From [Mycobacterium] zoologicum (GTDB lineage Bacteria; Actinomycetota; Actinomycetes; Mycobacteriales; Mycobacteriaceae): a stretch of DNA of 64,000 bases. Numbering within the stretch: the first letter of the stretch is position 1; every line of letters begins with the position of its first letter. Below the pieces are notes generated by a model. It did no database searches and was not told the origin of the DNA. It was given only the letters and a program-made list of their open reading frames with translations. The position numbers were made by a program, and so were the translations under genes. The stretch covers positions 2,572,853-2,636,852 of the forward strand of contig NZ_CP083985.1 of NCBI RefSeq assembly GCF_020172665.1. Reading direction: 5' to 3'. Shown piece by piece: positions 23,457 to 32,744 of the stretch.

Positions 23457-24427
23457 AGCTCCACCTCTTCCGACGACGCCGCCGACCCCGCGGCTTCGCT
23501 ACCCACCAGCAGATGGAACAGCACCGCCATCCGCACATGCACTCCATTGGAAACCTGTTGCAGCACAGCCGATTGCGACGAATCAGCCACCGAAGAGGCG
23601 ATCTCCATACCGCGCAGCATCGGGCCGGGGTGCAGCACCGCCGCATGCTCGGCCAGCATGGCGCGCCGCTTCTCGGAGAGTCCGTAGCGCACCGAGTACT
23701 CGCGGGTCGACGGGAAGAACCCGCCGGTCATCCGCTCGGCCTGCACTCGCAGCATCAGCACCGCGTCGGCGGCCGGCAGCTCGGCGTCGAAATCATGCGA
23801 GACCGTCACCGGCCAGTCGGCCACACCGGTGGGCAGCAGGGTCGGCGGGGCCACCAGCACCACCTCGGCTCCGAGCGTGGCCAGCAGGCTGACATTGGAA
23901 CGGGCCACCCGGGAATGCACGATGTCGCCGACGATCACCACCCGCCGGCCCTCGATGCCGCCGAGGCGCTGACGCAGGGTCAACGCGTCCAGCAGCGCCT
24001 GGGTGGGGTGCTCGTGGGTGCCGTCGCCGGCGTTGATCACCGCGGGACCGCCGTCGGCACCACAGGTCCACTCGGCGAGCAGGTGGGCGGCCCCCGAGGA
24101 CGGGTGCCGGATGATGAGCGCGTCGGCGCCGGCGGCCCGCAGGGTCAGGGCGGTATCGCGCAGCGATTCCCCTTTGCTCACCGAGGATCCCGATGCGCTC
24201 ACGTTGATCACGTCGGCGCTCATCCACTTGCCGGCCACCTCGAACGAGACCCGGGTGCGGGTGGAGTTCTCGTAGAACATGGTGATCACGGTGCGCCCGC
24301 GCAGGGTGGGCAGCTTCTTGACCTCGCGGCCCACCAACGCTTCGGCGAACCGGTCGGCGTCGTCGAGGATCGCGGTGGCCGCATCCCGGCTCAGGTCTCC
24401 CGCGGCCAGCAGGTGTCGGGTACTCAT
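23453..24427 (-). CDS. pyrB: Aspartate carbamoyltransferase catalytic subunit
   Basis: Condenses carbamoyl phosphate with aspartate. The 324-residue protein contains the signature [18 protein letters not shown] (about residues 50-67) and the aspartate-side motifs [12 protein letters not shown] and [13 protein letters not shown]. No regulatory chain gene is nearby. ATG start at 24427 overlaps the pyrR stop by four bases. Confidence 0.96.
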   Translation of the reverse strand: MSTRHLLAAGDLSRDAATAILDDADRFAEALVGREVKKLPTLRGRTVITMFYENSTRTRVSFEVAGKWMSADVINVSASGSSVSKGESLRDTALTLRAAGADALIIRHPSSGAAHLLAEWTCGADGGPAVINAGDGTHEHPTQALLDALTLRQRLGGIEGRRVVIVGDIVHSRVARSNVSLLATLGAEVVLVAPPTLLPTGVADWPVTVSHDFDAELPAADAVLMLRVQAERMTGGFFPSTREYSVRYGLSEKRRAMLAEHAAVLHPGPMLRGMEIASSVADSSQSAVLQQVSNGVHVRMAVLFHLLVGSEAAGSAASSEEVEL

Positions 24428-24999
24428 CGTGTGATCACCACCGCGTCACGTCCGTCGTGTTCGGCCAATAAGACGTGCACGCTCTCGCCGCGTGCGGTCG
24501 GCACGTTCTTGCCGACGTAGTCGGCGCGAACGGGCAGTTCACGGTGGCCGCGGTCGACCAGCACCGCCAGTTGCACGATCCGAGGACGGCCCACATCGCG
24601 CAGCGCGTCGAGTGCGGCGCGCACCGACCGGCCGGCGAACAGGACGTCGTCGACCAGGATCACGCACGCATCGTCGATGCCGCCGGCCGGAATGGAGGTG
24701 GTCTCCAGGGGCCGTGGCGGTTGGCGCATCAGATCGTCGCGGTACAGGGTGATGTCGAGCGCGCCGTGCGCGACGTCCACGCCGCAGAATTCGCTGATCT
24801 TGACGGCCAGTCGCTGCGCCAGGGTGACTCCGCGGGTCGGAATGCCCAACAGCACCACCCGGGGCACACCGTCGGGATCATCGGAACCGTCCAAAGCGGT
24901 CTTCTCGATGATCTGATGCGCGATACGAGAAACCGTGCGACCCACATCCGCCGAGGACATCAGCTCTCGGTCGGTGCTGGAATTACCGGCAGCGCCCAT
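24424..24999 (-). CDS. pyrR: PyrR, pyrimidine operon regulator / uracil phosphoribosyltransferase
   Basis: First gene of the pyr operon. PyrR binds pyr mRNA in response to UMP and also has uracil phosphoribosyltransferase activity. The 191-residue protein has [13 protein letters not shown] near residue 53, the PRPP loop [20 protein letters not shown] near 113, and [13 protein letters not shown] near 155. ATG at 24999; the AAGGAGG site lies 14 bases upstream, unusually far, and directly follows the predicted PyrR-binding loop in the leader. Confidence 0.95.
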   Translation of the reverse strand: MGAAGNSSTDRELMSSADVGRTVSRIAHQIIEKTALDGSDDPDGVPRVVLLGIPTRGVTLAQRLAVKISEFCGVDVAHGALDITLYRDDLMRQPPRPLETTSIPAGGIDDACVILVDDVLFAGRSVRAALDALRDVGRPRIVQLAVLVDRGHRELPVRADYVGKNVPTARGESVHVLLAEHDGRDAVVITR

Positions 25000-25013
25000 G
25001 GGAAACCGCTGGA

Positions 25014-25045
25014 CCTCCTTCTCCGCCTCACGGGACGGCTCGTTA
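25014..25045 (-). promoter_or_regulatory. PyrR-binding RNA loop in the pyr leader
   Basis: On the minus strand the leader contains CGTCCCGTGAGGCG (25023-25036 region), which fits the PyrR recognition loop UCCNGNGAGG with short closing CG/CG and CCG/CGG pairs. The ribosome site AAGGAGG (25014-25020) follows within five bases. This supports the translational attenuation reported for mycobacterial PyrR: PyrR-UMP stabilises the hairpin and hides the ribosome site. No terminator is seen between the loop and pyrR. Confidence 0.7.
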
Positions 25046-25066
25046 AAGGATGTCGAACTGCCGGGT

Positions 25067-25072
25067 AGCCTA
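25067..25072 (-). promoter_or_regulatory. Candidate -10 box of the pyr operon
   Basis: TAGGCT on the minus strand matches the mycobacterial TANNNT form. It would start a leader of about 60 bases that contains the PyrR loop. No good -35 box was found. Confidence 0.45.
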
Positions 25073-25099
25073 GCATCCCGTCACGGTTAGCCTGATCCG

Positions 25100-26302
25100 G
25101 TGAATCTCGACCCGAACCAGGCGTCCCTCCGCGAGGCCTGCGACGCCGGTCTGCTGTCCGGCGCGGTCACCCTGGTGTGGCAGCGCGGGCAGGTGCTGCA
25201 GGTCAACGAGATCGGCCACCGCGATGTCGGAGCCGGACTGCCGATGACCCGCGACACGGTGTTCCGGATCGCCTCGATGACCAAACCCGTCACGGTGGCT
25301 GCCGCGATGATCCTTGTCGATGAAGGCCGACTGCGCCTGACCGATCCGATCGCGCACTGGCTACCGGAGTTGTCCGCGCCGCAGGTGCTGTCCGATCCGG
25401 CCGGCCCCTTGACGCAGACCGTACCGGCCCGGCGGCCGCTGACGGTCGAGGACCTGATGACGCACCGCTGCGGTATCGGCTACGGGTTCTCGGTGCCCGG
25501 CCCGATCGCCCGGGAGTATCAGCGGCTGCCGTTCGGGCAGGGTCCCGACGCCTGGTTGACCGCTCTGGCCGCGCTGCCCTTGGTGGATCAGCCCGGCGAG
25601 CGGGTCACCTACGGCCACGGCATCGACGTGCTGGGCGTGCTGTTGTCGCGCATCGCGGGCAAGCCGCTGCCGCAGGTGCTCGACGAGCGGATCCTGGGTC
25701 CGCTGGGCATGGCCGACACCGGCTTCTGCATCTCCCCGGAGAGCCGCCGGCGCAGCGCAACCATGTATCGCGTCGACGGCGACACGCTGCGCGACGACGC
25801 GATGGGCCCGATGCCGATCACCATGCCGGTCTTCCCCAACGCCGGCGGCGGGCTGATGTCCACCGCTGACGACTATCTGTCATTTGCGCGAATGTTGTTG
25901 GCGGACGGCATGTTCGACGGAACACGGATATTGTCGGAGTCTTCGGCACGGGCCATGCGCACCGACCGGCTCACCGACGACCAACGCCGGCATCCGTTTC
26001 TGGGGGCACCGTTCTGGGTGGGCCGCGGGTTCGGGCTGAACCTGTCGGTGGTGACCGACCCGGCGAAATCCCGGCCGCTGTACGGCCCCGGAGGTGCGGG
26101 TGCGTTCAGCTGGCCGGGCGCCTACGGCACCTGGTGGCAGGCCGATCCGTCGGCGGATCTGATCCTGATCTATCTGGTGCAGAACTCCCCGACGCTGTCC
26201 ACCGAGGCGGCCGCGGCGATCGCCGGAAACACCGCGGTGGCCAAACTGCGGATCGCGCAACCGAAGTTCGTGCGCCGCACCTACGCGGCGCTGGGCCTGT
26301 GA
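25100..26302 (+). CDS. Serine hydrolase of the beta-lactamase/class C PBP family
   Basis: A 400-residue enzyme with the active-site tetrad SMTK (Ser59, Lys62) and a YGH motif near residue 171 in place of Tyr-X-Asn, followed by PGGAGAFSWPG near 332 as the third box. This pattern suits an esterase or peptidase rather than a true beta-lactamase. No signal peptide. Start is GTG at 25100; TAGCCT at 25088-25093 is six bases upstream, so transcription may begin at the start codon. Divergent from pyrR. Confidence 0.85.
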   Translation: MNLDPNQASLREACDAGLLSGAVTLVWQRGQVLQVNEIGHRDVGAGLPMTRDTVFRIASMTKPVTVAAAMILVDEGRLRLTDPIAHWLPELSAPQVLSDPAGPLTQTVPARRPLTVEDLMTHRCGIGYGFSVPGPIAREYQRLPFGQGPDAWLTALAALPLVDQPGERVTYGHGIDVLGVLLSRIAGKPLPQVLDERILGPLGMADTGFCISPESRRRSATMYRVDGDTLRDDAMGPMPITMPVFPNAGGGLMSTADDYLSFARMLLADGMFDGTRILSESSARAMRTDRLTDDQRRHPFLGAPFWVGRGFGLNLSVVTDPAKSRPLYGPGGAGAFSWPGAYGTWWQADPSADLILIYLVQNSPTLSTEAAAAIAGNTAVAKLRIAQPKFVRRTYAALGL

Positions 26303-26303
26303 G

Positions 26304-26936
26304 CTAGAGGCTCGCCCCCGCACGGCGAGCCTTGTCCAGAGCCGCTTCGCGCATGTGTGCCCGCTCCTCGGGAGTCCACCGCGTGGTCGGCTCGAACACC
26401 AGGGTCTGGACGCTGTAGCCGAGCATGGTGAACACATACTCCAGATAGGGCCGCTGGAAGTCCTGCAGGTCGGCGCGATTGCCGTCGTAGGCGCTGGAAC
26501 GGGTCAAGATGAGTTGCACCGGCTTGCCCTCCCCCAGCGTCCCCACATGTTCGCCGCGCTCGTTGAGTGTGAAGCTGGCCATCGGTTGCACGATCACGTC
26601 GATCCAGGCCTTCAGCGCATGCGGCACATGCCAATTCCACATCGGTGACGACACCACCAGCCGGTCGAACGAGCGGACCCGGTCGATCTCGGCCAGCACC
26701 TGCGCCCAGATCTGCTTCTGCTCCGGGCTTCGCCGCTCGCCGTAAAGCGGCGCGAACTTGGCGAGTGCGGCATCTCGCCCGAACACCAGCATCTCGTCGG
26801 TCCACACCGAGAACCGCTGCACCTCACCGACCGCGGCGGCAGGCGCGGCATCCAAGAAGGCCTGGGCCAGGGTCGACGACAGCGAATGTTCCTGTTTCGG
26901 GCTGGCTTCCACCCACAGCGTTCTCATTGAGGCCAT
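26304..26936 (-). CDS. Flavodoxin-fold NAD(P)H oxidoreductase, AzoR-like
   Basis: A 210-residue FMN-dependent oxidoreductase. The flavin phosphate loop is at the start (LWVEASPKQEHSLSSTLAQ), SSPMWNWHVPHALKAWIDVI near residue 97 contacts the isoalloxazine ring as in AzoR, and GTLGEGKPVQLILTRSSAY follows. Its ATG shares one base with the stop of the upstream flavin monooxygenase (TGATG). The likely role is to supply reduced flavin to that partner or to reduce quinone/azo compounds (inference). Confidence 0.85.
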   Translation of the reverse strand: MASMRTLWVEASPKQEHSLSSTLAQAFLDAAPAAAVGEVQRFSVWTDEMLVFGRDAALAKFAPLYGERRSPEQKQIWAQVLAEIDRVRSFDRLVVSSPMWNWHVPHALKAWIDVIVQPMASFTLNERGEHVGTLGEGKPVQLILTRSSAYDGNRADLQDFQRPYLEYVFTMLGYSVQTLVFEPTTRWTPEERAHMREAALDKARRAGASL

Positions 26937-28096
26937 CAGATCATCGCGATCGGGGAGATCTTCACGCCGACCTCCAGCGCACCCGCCAGCTCGCGTGCCA
27001 CGTCGTAGTCGAACACCACATGTCCGCAGATGATGTCGACGTCGCGTTTGGCGCGCTGCATCGGATTGGTCAGGAAATGCACGCTGGCGCCCGATGATTC
27101 GAGCAGATCGGCGATCACCGCCCGTGACTCGTGCACGATGTGGGCGGCGCCCGCGCGGGCGTCGGCCCGCATGGCCCGTCCGATCCGGTCACCGGCGTCG
27201 ACCGCGCCCTGCAGCCCACCCACCGTGTCGTCGAGCAACCCGCGCAGGGCCCGCAACCGGACCCGGGCATCCCCGAGGCGAATCTGCGCAGCGGGCTGAT
27301 TCTTCTGCGCCGCACCGGAATAGGCCAGCACCCGCTCGGACAGGCGCTGCGCGAAGAGGTCGGCGACCCGCTCGGCCGAGCCGAGGGCGGGCATGGACGC
27401 GACCAGTGCCAGGGCCGGGACCATCGGCCACCGGTAGGCCGAGGCGTCGTGCAGCGCCGCGCCCGGCGCGGTTCCGGAGTAGATGTCGACGACTTTGACC
27501 AGCCGGTGCGTAGGCACCCAGGCGTCGGTGATGACGACGTCGTTGGAGCCGGTGGCGCGCATGCCGGCGGTGTGCCAGACGTCCTCCACGGTGATGTCAC
27601 CGGCCGGCAGCAGCGCCAGCGCCGGGTAGGGTGCGTCGTCAGGCCCGCAGATCGCGCCGACCAGGATCCAGTCGGCGGCCATCACCCCGGTGGCCCACGA
27701 CCAGCGTCCGGACAACCGGATGCCCTCACCATCGGGCACCCCGCGGCCGGTCGGGGCCAGCGGTGCCGGGCAGCGCACCGGCCCATTGGCGAACACCTCG
27801 TCCTGGGCCTGCTCGCCGAACAGCGCCAGCATCCAGTTGTGCAGGGTGTAGAAGCCCAGCGTCCAGGCACTGGAGGCGCAGCCGTGCGCCATCCGCCGGA
27901 TCGGGTCGAGGATCTGGCCGAAGTCGGCCTGCTCGCCGCCGTAGCGCGCCGGCAGCAGCAGCCCGGCCAGCCCGGAGGCGCGGTAGTCGTTGAGGGTTTC
28001 GTCCGGAAGCCGGCGCAGTTCTTCGGCCTCGGCGGCGCGTTGCGCCAGGGCCGCGATGAAGACGTCGGTCACACCGGCGTCCGCGCTGCGCGTCAT
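26936..28096 (-). CDS. Acyl-CoA dehydrogenase-fold flavin monooxygenase (group D type)
   Basis: A 386-residue protein of the acyl-CoA dehydrogenase fold, resembling HsaA/DszC-like two-component monooxygenase oxygenases rather than true dehydrogenases: the normal catalytic Glu region is replaced by a His-rich end and RMAHGCASSAWTLGFYTLHN near residue 66 is typical of the oxygenase group. Other motifs are GRWSWATGVMAADWILVGA (about 133) and GMRATGSNDVVITDAWVP (about 180). Group D enzymes use reduced flavin from a separate reductase, and the next gene is a flavin oxidoreductase. Substrate unknown. Start is ATG at 28096, 13 bases downstream of a palindromic operator. Confidence 0.82.
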   Translation of the reverse strand: MTRSADAGVTDVFIAALAQRAAEAEELRRLPDETLNDYRASGLAGLLLPARYGGEQADFGQILDPIRRMAHGCASSAWTLGFYTLHNWMLALFGEQAQDEVFANGPVRCPAPLAPTGRGVPDGEGIRLSGRWSWATGVMAADWILVGAICGPDDAPYPALALLPAGDITVEDVWHTAGMRATGSNDVVITDAWVPTHRLVKVVDIYSGTAPGAALHDASAYRWPMVPALALVASMPALGSAERVADLFAQRLSERVLAYSGAAQKNQPAAQIRLGDARVRLRALRGLLDDTVGGLQGAVDAGDRIGRAMRADARAGAAHIVHESRAVIADLLESSGASVHFLTNPMQRAKRDVDIICGHVVFDYDVARELAGALEVGVKISPIAMI

Positions 28097-28108
28097 GCCC
28101 GGACGCTA

Positions 28109-28126
28109 CCATACCTTTTAGTATGG
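28109..28126. promoter_or_regulatory. TetR-type operator before the monooxygenase gene
   Basis: CCATAC-CTTTTA-GTATGG is a perfect 6-6-6 inverted repeat between the tetR stop and the monooxygenase ATG. On the minus strand the right arm overlaps TATGGT, a plausible -10 box, so a bound regulator would block the promoter. The adjacent TetR protein is the natural candidate. Confidence 0.7.
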
Positions 28127-28137
28127 CCGACGATGGA

Positions 28138-28713
28138 TCAGTGCCGCAGCATCACATCCACGAACTTCTCGCGGCGTTCCGCGGCAAGCCGGCCCGGGCG
28201 TGAACCGGACACATGCAGGAACCCGATCCCGGCGGCGAAGGTGGCGCCCGCGCGCATCTCGGCCTCCTCGGCGTCGAAGCCGTCGTCGAGAAACACCTGC
28301 CGAACCGCCTTGAGCACCCGGCGATCCGAGGCACGCACCGCCTCGGCGACGCTGGGCTCCGAACGCGCCCACTCCCGCATCGCGCGCTCCAACATCCAAT
28401 GCCGCGGGCCCACCAACGAATTCATCATCGCGACCAGTCGCTCACGCGGCGGCAGCGCATCCATCGCGTCGAAGTCACCGCGGTCGCAGTCACGCACGGC
28501 CGCCCAGGTGTCGACCAGGGCCTGCCGATAGGCCTTCAGGTCAGTGAAATGCCAGTAGAAGCTGCCCTTGGTGACCCCGAGTCCCCGGCAGAGCCGATCG
28601 ATGGTCAGGGCCTTGATGCCCTCTGAGGCCAGCAGCCCGAACCCGGCCTGCACCCAGTCCTGCACCGACAGGCGGGGATTTGTTCCATAGCCAGCGGAGT
28701 CGGAAGCAGCCAT
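28138..28713 (-). CDS. TetR/AcrR family transcriptional regulator
   Basis: A 191-residue repressor-type protein. The N-terminal helix-turn-helix spans about residues 20-65 (KALTIDRLCRGLGVTKGSFY, then WHFTDLKAYRQAL). The C-terminal ligand domain is not recognised. It lies directly upstream of the monooxygenase/azoreductase pair on the same strand; a palindrome sits in the 41-bp gap between them. This suggests local control in response to the substrate of that pair. Confidence 0.9.
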   Translation of the reverse strand: MAASDSAGYGTNPRLSVQDWVQAGFGLLASEGIKALTIDRLCRGLGVTKGSFYWHFTDLKAYRQALVDTWAAVRDCDRGDFDAMDALPPRERLVAMMNSLVGPRHWMLERAMREWARSEPSVAEAVRASDRRVLKAVRQVFLDDGFDAEEAEMRAGATFAAGIGFLHVSGSRPGRLAAERREKFVDVMLRH

Positions 28714-28827
28714 GGCGAGTCAGCGTACTGACCCCGGATGCGGGTGCGTCCGGTTTCCGCGGGCTGAGCCGCGAGCGTGCAGCCGGGTCTGCCTAGGCGC
28801 GGGGTGCAGCCACTAGCCTCGGGTGTC

Positions 28828-29793
28828 GTGGAGCTGTTGATCGCCACCAATCCCAATGCGGATTCCCGGCTGCGTTATCTGCTGCGGTTGCCGCTGGATG
28901 GCGGGCAGGTGTTCGCCACCTCCGACGTCTGGCCGCGCACCAAGGCGCTGTACTGCCATCCGCTGTCCGCGGACTATTGGCCCGACGAGCCGGCAATCGT
29001 CGAATCGGTCGAACTGCGCTCCTGCCGGCGGCGCGGCGCCGCGATCGATGTCGTGGCTGCCCGGTCGCGGGAGAATCGCTCCCAGCTGGTCTTCACCACC
29101 GCCCGCGGCCGCGACGTCGTGTTCTGGCAGGGCCCGCGCACCGCCAAGCAGTCCCGGCCCGGGGTGCGCACCCCCACCGCTCGGGCCGCGGGCATCGCCG
29201 AGCTGGCGATCATCGTCGACTCCCACGAACGCTACGGCTACGATTTCGCCGGCAAACCGGTGACCACCAGCCGCCGCGCCCTGCCCTGCGGGGACTACGG
29301 GCTGACCATCGAGGGCCGACTACTGGCGGCAGTCGAACGCAAATCTCTGGCCGATCTGGCCAGCTGTCTGCTCACCGGGACGCTCAAGTACCAGCTGACC
29401 GAGCTCGCCGCGCTGCCCCGCGCCGTCGTCGTCGTCGAAGACCGGTTCTCGGAGATCTTCACCCTCACCCATGCCCGGCCCGCTGCGATCGCCGATAGCC
29501 TGGCCGAGCTGCAGGTGGCCTTCCCGAACGTGCCGATCGTGTTCTGCCAGACCCGCAAACTGGCCCAGGAGTACACCTACCGGTATCTGGCCGCCGCACA
29601 CACCTGGGCGGCCGACAACAGCTACGCCGCAACCACGTTGGGTCCTGAACCTACGATCGTCGCCGCCCCGGCTCAACCCGGGCCCAGCAGCGCCGAGGTC
29701 CGCGCGTGGGCGCGCTCTGCCGGTCTTCCAGTGTCGGACCGGGGTCGGCTACGGCCCGAGATCATCGAAGCGTGGCGGGATCGGCACGGGTGA
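28828..29793 (+). CDS. ERCC4-type nuclease with C-terminal Lsr2-like DNA-binding tail
   Basis: A 321-residue protein. Residues about 130-250 form an ERCC4 nuclease core: AIIVDSHERYGYDF, PCGDYGLTIEGRLLAAVERK and the ERKSLAD catalytic motif, then AVVVVEDRFSEIF. Residues about 288-321 (SAEVRAWARSAGLPVSDRGR, then LRPEIIEAW) match the C-terminal domain of Lsr2, whose RGR loop enters the minor groove of AT-rich DNA. The N-terminal 125 residues are not recognised. Start is GTG at 28828; TAGCCT at 28814-28819 lies eight bases before, suggesting a leaderless transcript. Likely a structure- or AT-directed DNA nuclease (inference). Confidence 0.82.
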   Translation: MELLIATNPNADSRLRYLLRLPLDGGQVFATSDVWPRTKALYCHPLSADYWPDEPAIVESVELRSCRRRGAAIDVVAARSRENRSQLVFTTARGRDVVFWQGPRTAKQSRPGVRTPTARAAGIAELAIIVDSHERYGYDFAGKPVTTSRRALPCGDYGLTIEGRLLAAVERKSLADLASCLLTGTLKYQLTELAALPRAVVVVEDRFSEIFTLTHARPAAIADSLAELQVAFPNVPIVFCQTRKLAQEYTYRYLAAAHTWAADNSYAATTLGPEPTIVAAPAQPGPSSAEVRAWARSAGLPVSDRGRLRPEIIEAWRDRHG

Positions 29794-29883
29794 TGCCGCT
29801 CAAGCCGGGCCACGAGCGCGCCCAGAATGTCACCGCAGACGGCGTGTCGGCGGACAAACACGCGCGCTCGCGGGAGAAAGACG

Positions 29884-32601
29884 TCAGCCGAACCGGGCCA
29901 GCGCCTCCTGGGTGAACACCGACAACCCCAGGTCGGGGTTGTAGCCGTGGATCTCCTTGACGTCGAGTTCGGTCAGGAAGAACAGGATCTCCTTGGAGAT
30001 CACCTGCCCGGGAACCAGGACCGGGAAGCCCGGCGGATACGGCACCACGAAGGTGGTGGACACCAGCGTCGTACCGTCGGCAATGCGGCGACTGGCATCG
30101 GTGATCAACACGTGCTCGCGATCGGACTCCTCGTAGCCGCCGTAGAACGCCGACCGCATGTCGCCGAACGGGCTCGCTTCGTCGGGCCGGAACTCGTCGG
30201 CGAACTCGCTGAAATCCGGCAGCGGCGGCAGATCCCCGGTGATCTCGGCGACGCGACGCTGCTGCAGCGCCCGATCGTCGGTGCTGGCAGCGTTCCAGGC
30301 GCGATCCAGGTCGGTGGCGACCCGGCGCAGCGCGTCGAGCAAGTAGTGCACGCTGGACCAGGTGACCCCGATGGTGAAGATCAGCAGCACGGAATTTATC
30401 GAAGTCTTGTTGATCTGAATTCCGAACTGGCCCATGAGGATCTTCTCGCGGAAGTCGTAGCCATTCATCCCGGTCTTGCCGACGAACAGTGTGACCCGGG
30501 TGGGATCGAGCACGAATTCGTCGGAGCGCCAGGCCTCGTTCCACTCCGCCAGCGCACCCTGGCGGACCTGACGGTAGGAGCTCACCGTCGACGCCCGGAA
30601 CCGGTCGGGCACCAGGTCGTCTTCGTCGAGGATGCGGAACCACTTGCCGATCAACCGGTCCTTGCGGACGCGGTGGCGAAACACCAGCGCCATGTCGTAG
30701 ACCCGCCGGACCATCTGGAACCCTTCGATGTCCACCTGCCGTCGGGCCAGGTCCAGCGACGCCAGCAGCTGCTGATTCGGCGAGGTCGAGGTGTGGGTCA
30801 GGAACGCCTCGGTGAACGACTCGCGGGCCAGGGAGTTGAAGTCCTGATCGCGCACATGGATCATCGACGCCTGCCGCAGCGCGGACAGCGACTTGTGGGT
30901 GGAGTGGGTGGCATAGACGCGTATCCGGGTGCCGGGGGCCGGCAGCAGCCGATGCTCGGTCCATTGGGAGCGCTCGACCCCGGCCATCGCGTCACACCAC
31001 GCCCGGTATTCCGCGGCGTACTCGGCTGAATTGATCTTGGCCTCAAGCCGTTCGGCGGCGACCATCGCGGTGCGTTGCCGGGCCCACGGCACCGCGGTGG
31101 CGAACGCGTACCACGCCTCGTCCCACAGGAAGCAGATGTCCGGCTTGATCGCCAGAATCTCCTCCATCACCCGTTGCGGGTTGTAGACCACCCCGTCGAA
31201 GGTGCAGTTGGTCAGCAGCAGCATCCGCACCTTGTGCAACTGACCGGCGGCCTCCAGGTCCAGCAGCGCGCGCTTGATCGTGTGCAGCGCCACCGCTCCG
31301 TAGATCGCGAACGGCGCCAGCGGGTAGGCGTCCAGGTACATCGGGTACGCACCGGCCAGCACCAGGCCGTAGTGGTGGGATTTGTGGCAGTTGCGGTCGA
31401 TCAGCACGATGTCGCCCGGCCGGGTCAACGCCTGCACGACGATCTTGTTGGCCGTGGACGTGCCGTTGGTGACGAAGTAGGTGTGGTCGGCGTTCCAGGT
31501 CAGAGCGGCTTTGTCCATCGCCGCCCGGATGTTGCCGTGCGGGTCCAGCAACGAGTCCAATCCACCTGAGGTGGTGGATGTTTCAGCCATGAAGATGTTT
31601 CGGCCGTAGAACTCTCCCATGTCCTGCAGGGAGCGGGAGTTGAAGATGCTGGCTCCGCGCGCCACCGGAAGCGCGTGGAACTGACCGACCGGCTCGGCGG
31701 CATAGGCGCGCAACGCATCGAAAAATGGTGTCGCATAACGCTTCCGAATGCCGGCCAGCACGGTGCTGTGCAGGTCGGTGACGTCGTTGAGCCGGTAAAA
31801 GGTGCGGTCGTAGACGTCGGGTTCGGACTCGGTGTCGGCGGCTATCGACTCATCGGTGAGCAGGTAGAGGTCGATGTGCGGACGCAGCAAGCGGATCCAC
31901 TCGCCACACTCGATGGCATCACGGCCGCAGTCGACGATCCCGGCGTCGTCGGTGGCCCCCAGCAGGGTGTTCATCAGCGGCACTCGGTCGCGCGATCGCA
32001 GCGGCAGGTCATGGCGAACGATCGCGGCCTGGATCTCGCCGTTGAGCGCCACCGCGGTCACGGCGTCCTCCACGCTGGACACCACCAGCAGCTCGATCTG
32101 CACCTCGTCGTCGGCATTGCGCAGCTCACGCAGGCATTCGGCCAGGCACTCGGGGGCGTTCGGCGGCGAGTCGTCGGCCAAAAGCACCGTGTAGAACTGC
32201 TGGTGGCGGGCCGCCGCCACCAGCTCCTGGTCCGACAGCGGTGAGCCCAGGTCGAACAACGCCGCCCGGTCGCCGTAGTCCGACAGCAACCGCACCACCA
32301 GGGAGACGTGCTCGGTGAGTGAGACCGTGGCCATCGACTCGAGGTAGCCGCGGAATGTCGCCAGGTTCGCCGCGCCCGGGAACAGCCAGTACCGCTCATA
32401 GGCGCCGATCCTGTCCAGCAGGCGTTTCACCTGGGCGGCGTGATGGGCGGTGTCCAGCCCGGTCCGGTCGGCCGCGGCGAGTTGCCGGCAGGCGTCGTCG
32501 AGCAGGTTCCAGGTGTCGACCCTCGAGTACGACGGATTGGCCACCGCCGCCAGCGCCGACACCCTGAGCCTGCGCCCTCGCCCGTCACTGCCAGACGTCA
32601 T
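29884..32601 (-). CDS. PLP-dependent Orn/Lys/Arg-type amino acid decarboxylase
   Basis: A 905-residue fold-type I PLP enzyme of the large basic amino acid decarboxylase group. The N-terminal receiver-like wing domain (about residues 80-280) precedes the PLP domain. SATHK-type motif HSTHKSLSAL places the Schiff-base lysine at residue 570; WDEAWYAFA near 510 binds the pyridine nitrogen. An equivalent gene is next to nusB in M. tuberculosis (Rv2531c, from memory). The substrate (Arg, Lys or Orn) cannot be decided. ATG at 32601 was chosen; the open frame continues upstream without family support. Confidence 0.87.
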   Translation of the reverse strand: MTSGSDGRGRRLRVSALAAVANPSYSRVDTWNLLDDACRQLAAADRTGLDTAHHAAQVKRLLDRIGAYERYWLFPGAANLATFRGYLESMATVSLTEHVSLVVRLLSDYGDRAALFDLGSPLSDQELVAAARHQQFYTVLLADDSPPNAPECLAECLRELRNADDEVQIELLVVSSVEDAVTAVALNGEIQAAIVRHDLPLRSRDRVPLMNTLLGATDDAGIVDCGRDAIECGEWIRLLRPHIDLYLLTDESIAADTESEPDVYDRTFYRLNDVTDLHSTVLAGIRKRYATPFFDALRAYAAEPVGQFHALPVARGASIFNSRSLQDMGEFYGRNIFMAETSTTSGGLDSLLDPHGNIRAAMDKAALTWNADHTYFVTNGTSTANKIVVQALTRPGDIVLIDRNCHKSHHYGLVLAGAYPMYLDAYPLAPFAIYGAVALHTIKRALLDLEAAGQLHKVRMLLLTNCTFDGVVYNPQRVMEEILAIKPDICFLWDEAWYAFATAVPWARQRTAMVAAERLEAKINSAEYAAEYRAWCDAMAGVERSQWTEHRLLPAPGTRIRVYATHSTHKSLSALRQASMIHVRDQDFNSLARESFTEAFLTHTSTSPNQQLLASLDLARRQVDIEGFQMVRRVYDMALVFRHRVRKDRLIGKWFRILDEDDLVPDRFRASTVSSYRQVRQGALAEWNEAWRSDEFVLDPTRVTLFVGKTGMNGYDFREKILMGQFGIQINKTSINSVLLIFTIGVTWSSVHYLLDALRRVATDLDRAWNAASTDDRALQQRRVAEITGDLPPLPDFSEFADEFRPDEASPFGDMRSAFYGGYEESDREHVLITDASRRIADGTTLVSTTFVVPYPPGFPVLVPGQVISKEILFFLTELDVKEIHGYNPDLGLSVFTQEALARFG

Positions 32602-32744
32602 AGGGCCAGTGTGGCCCGCTTCATCGCGCGATGGGGTGCTTTCGCCGGGGGTGGGGTCCGGTGGGCGCGCAAGGGCACAACGGCCTGCGATCCACCTGCT
32701 AAATACCGTGGGCGCGGGTCGGGGGCGTCGGTAGCCTCGGTCAG

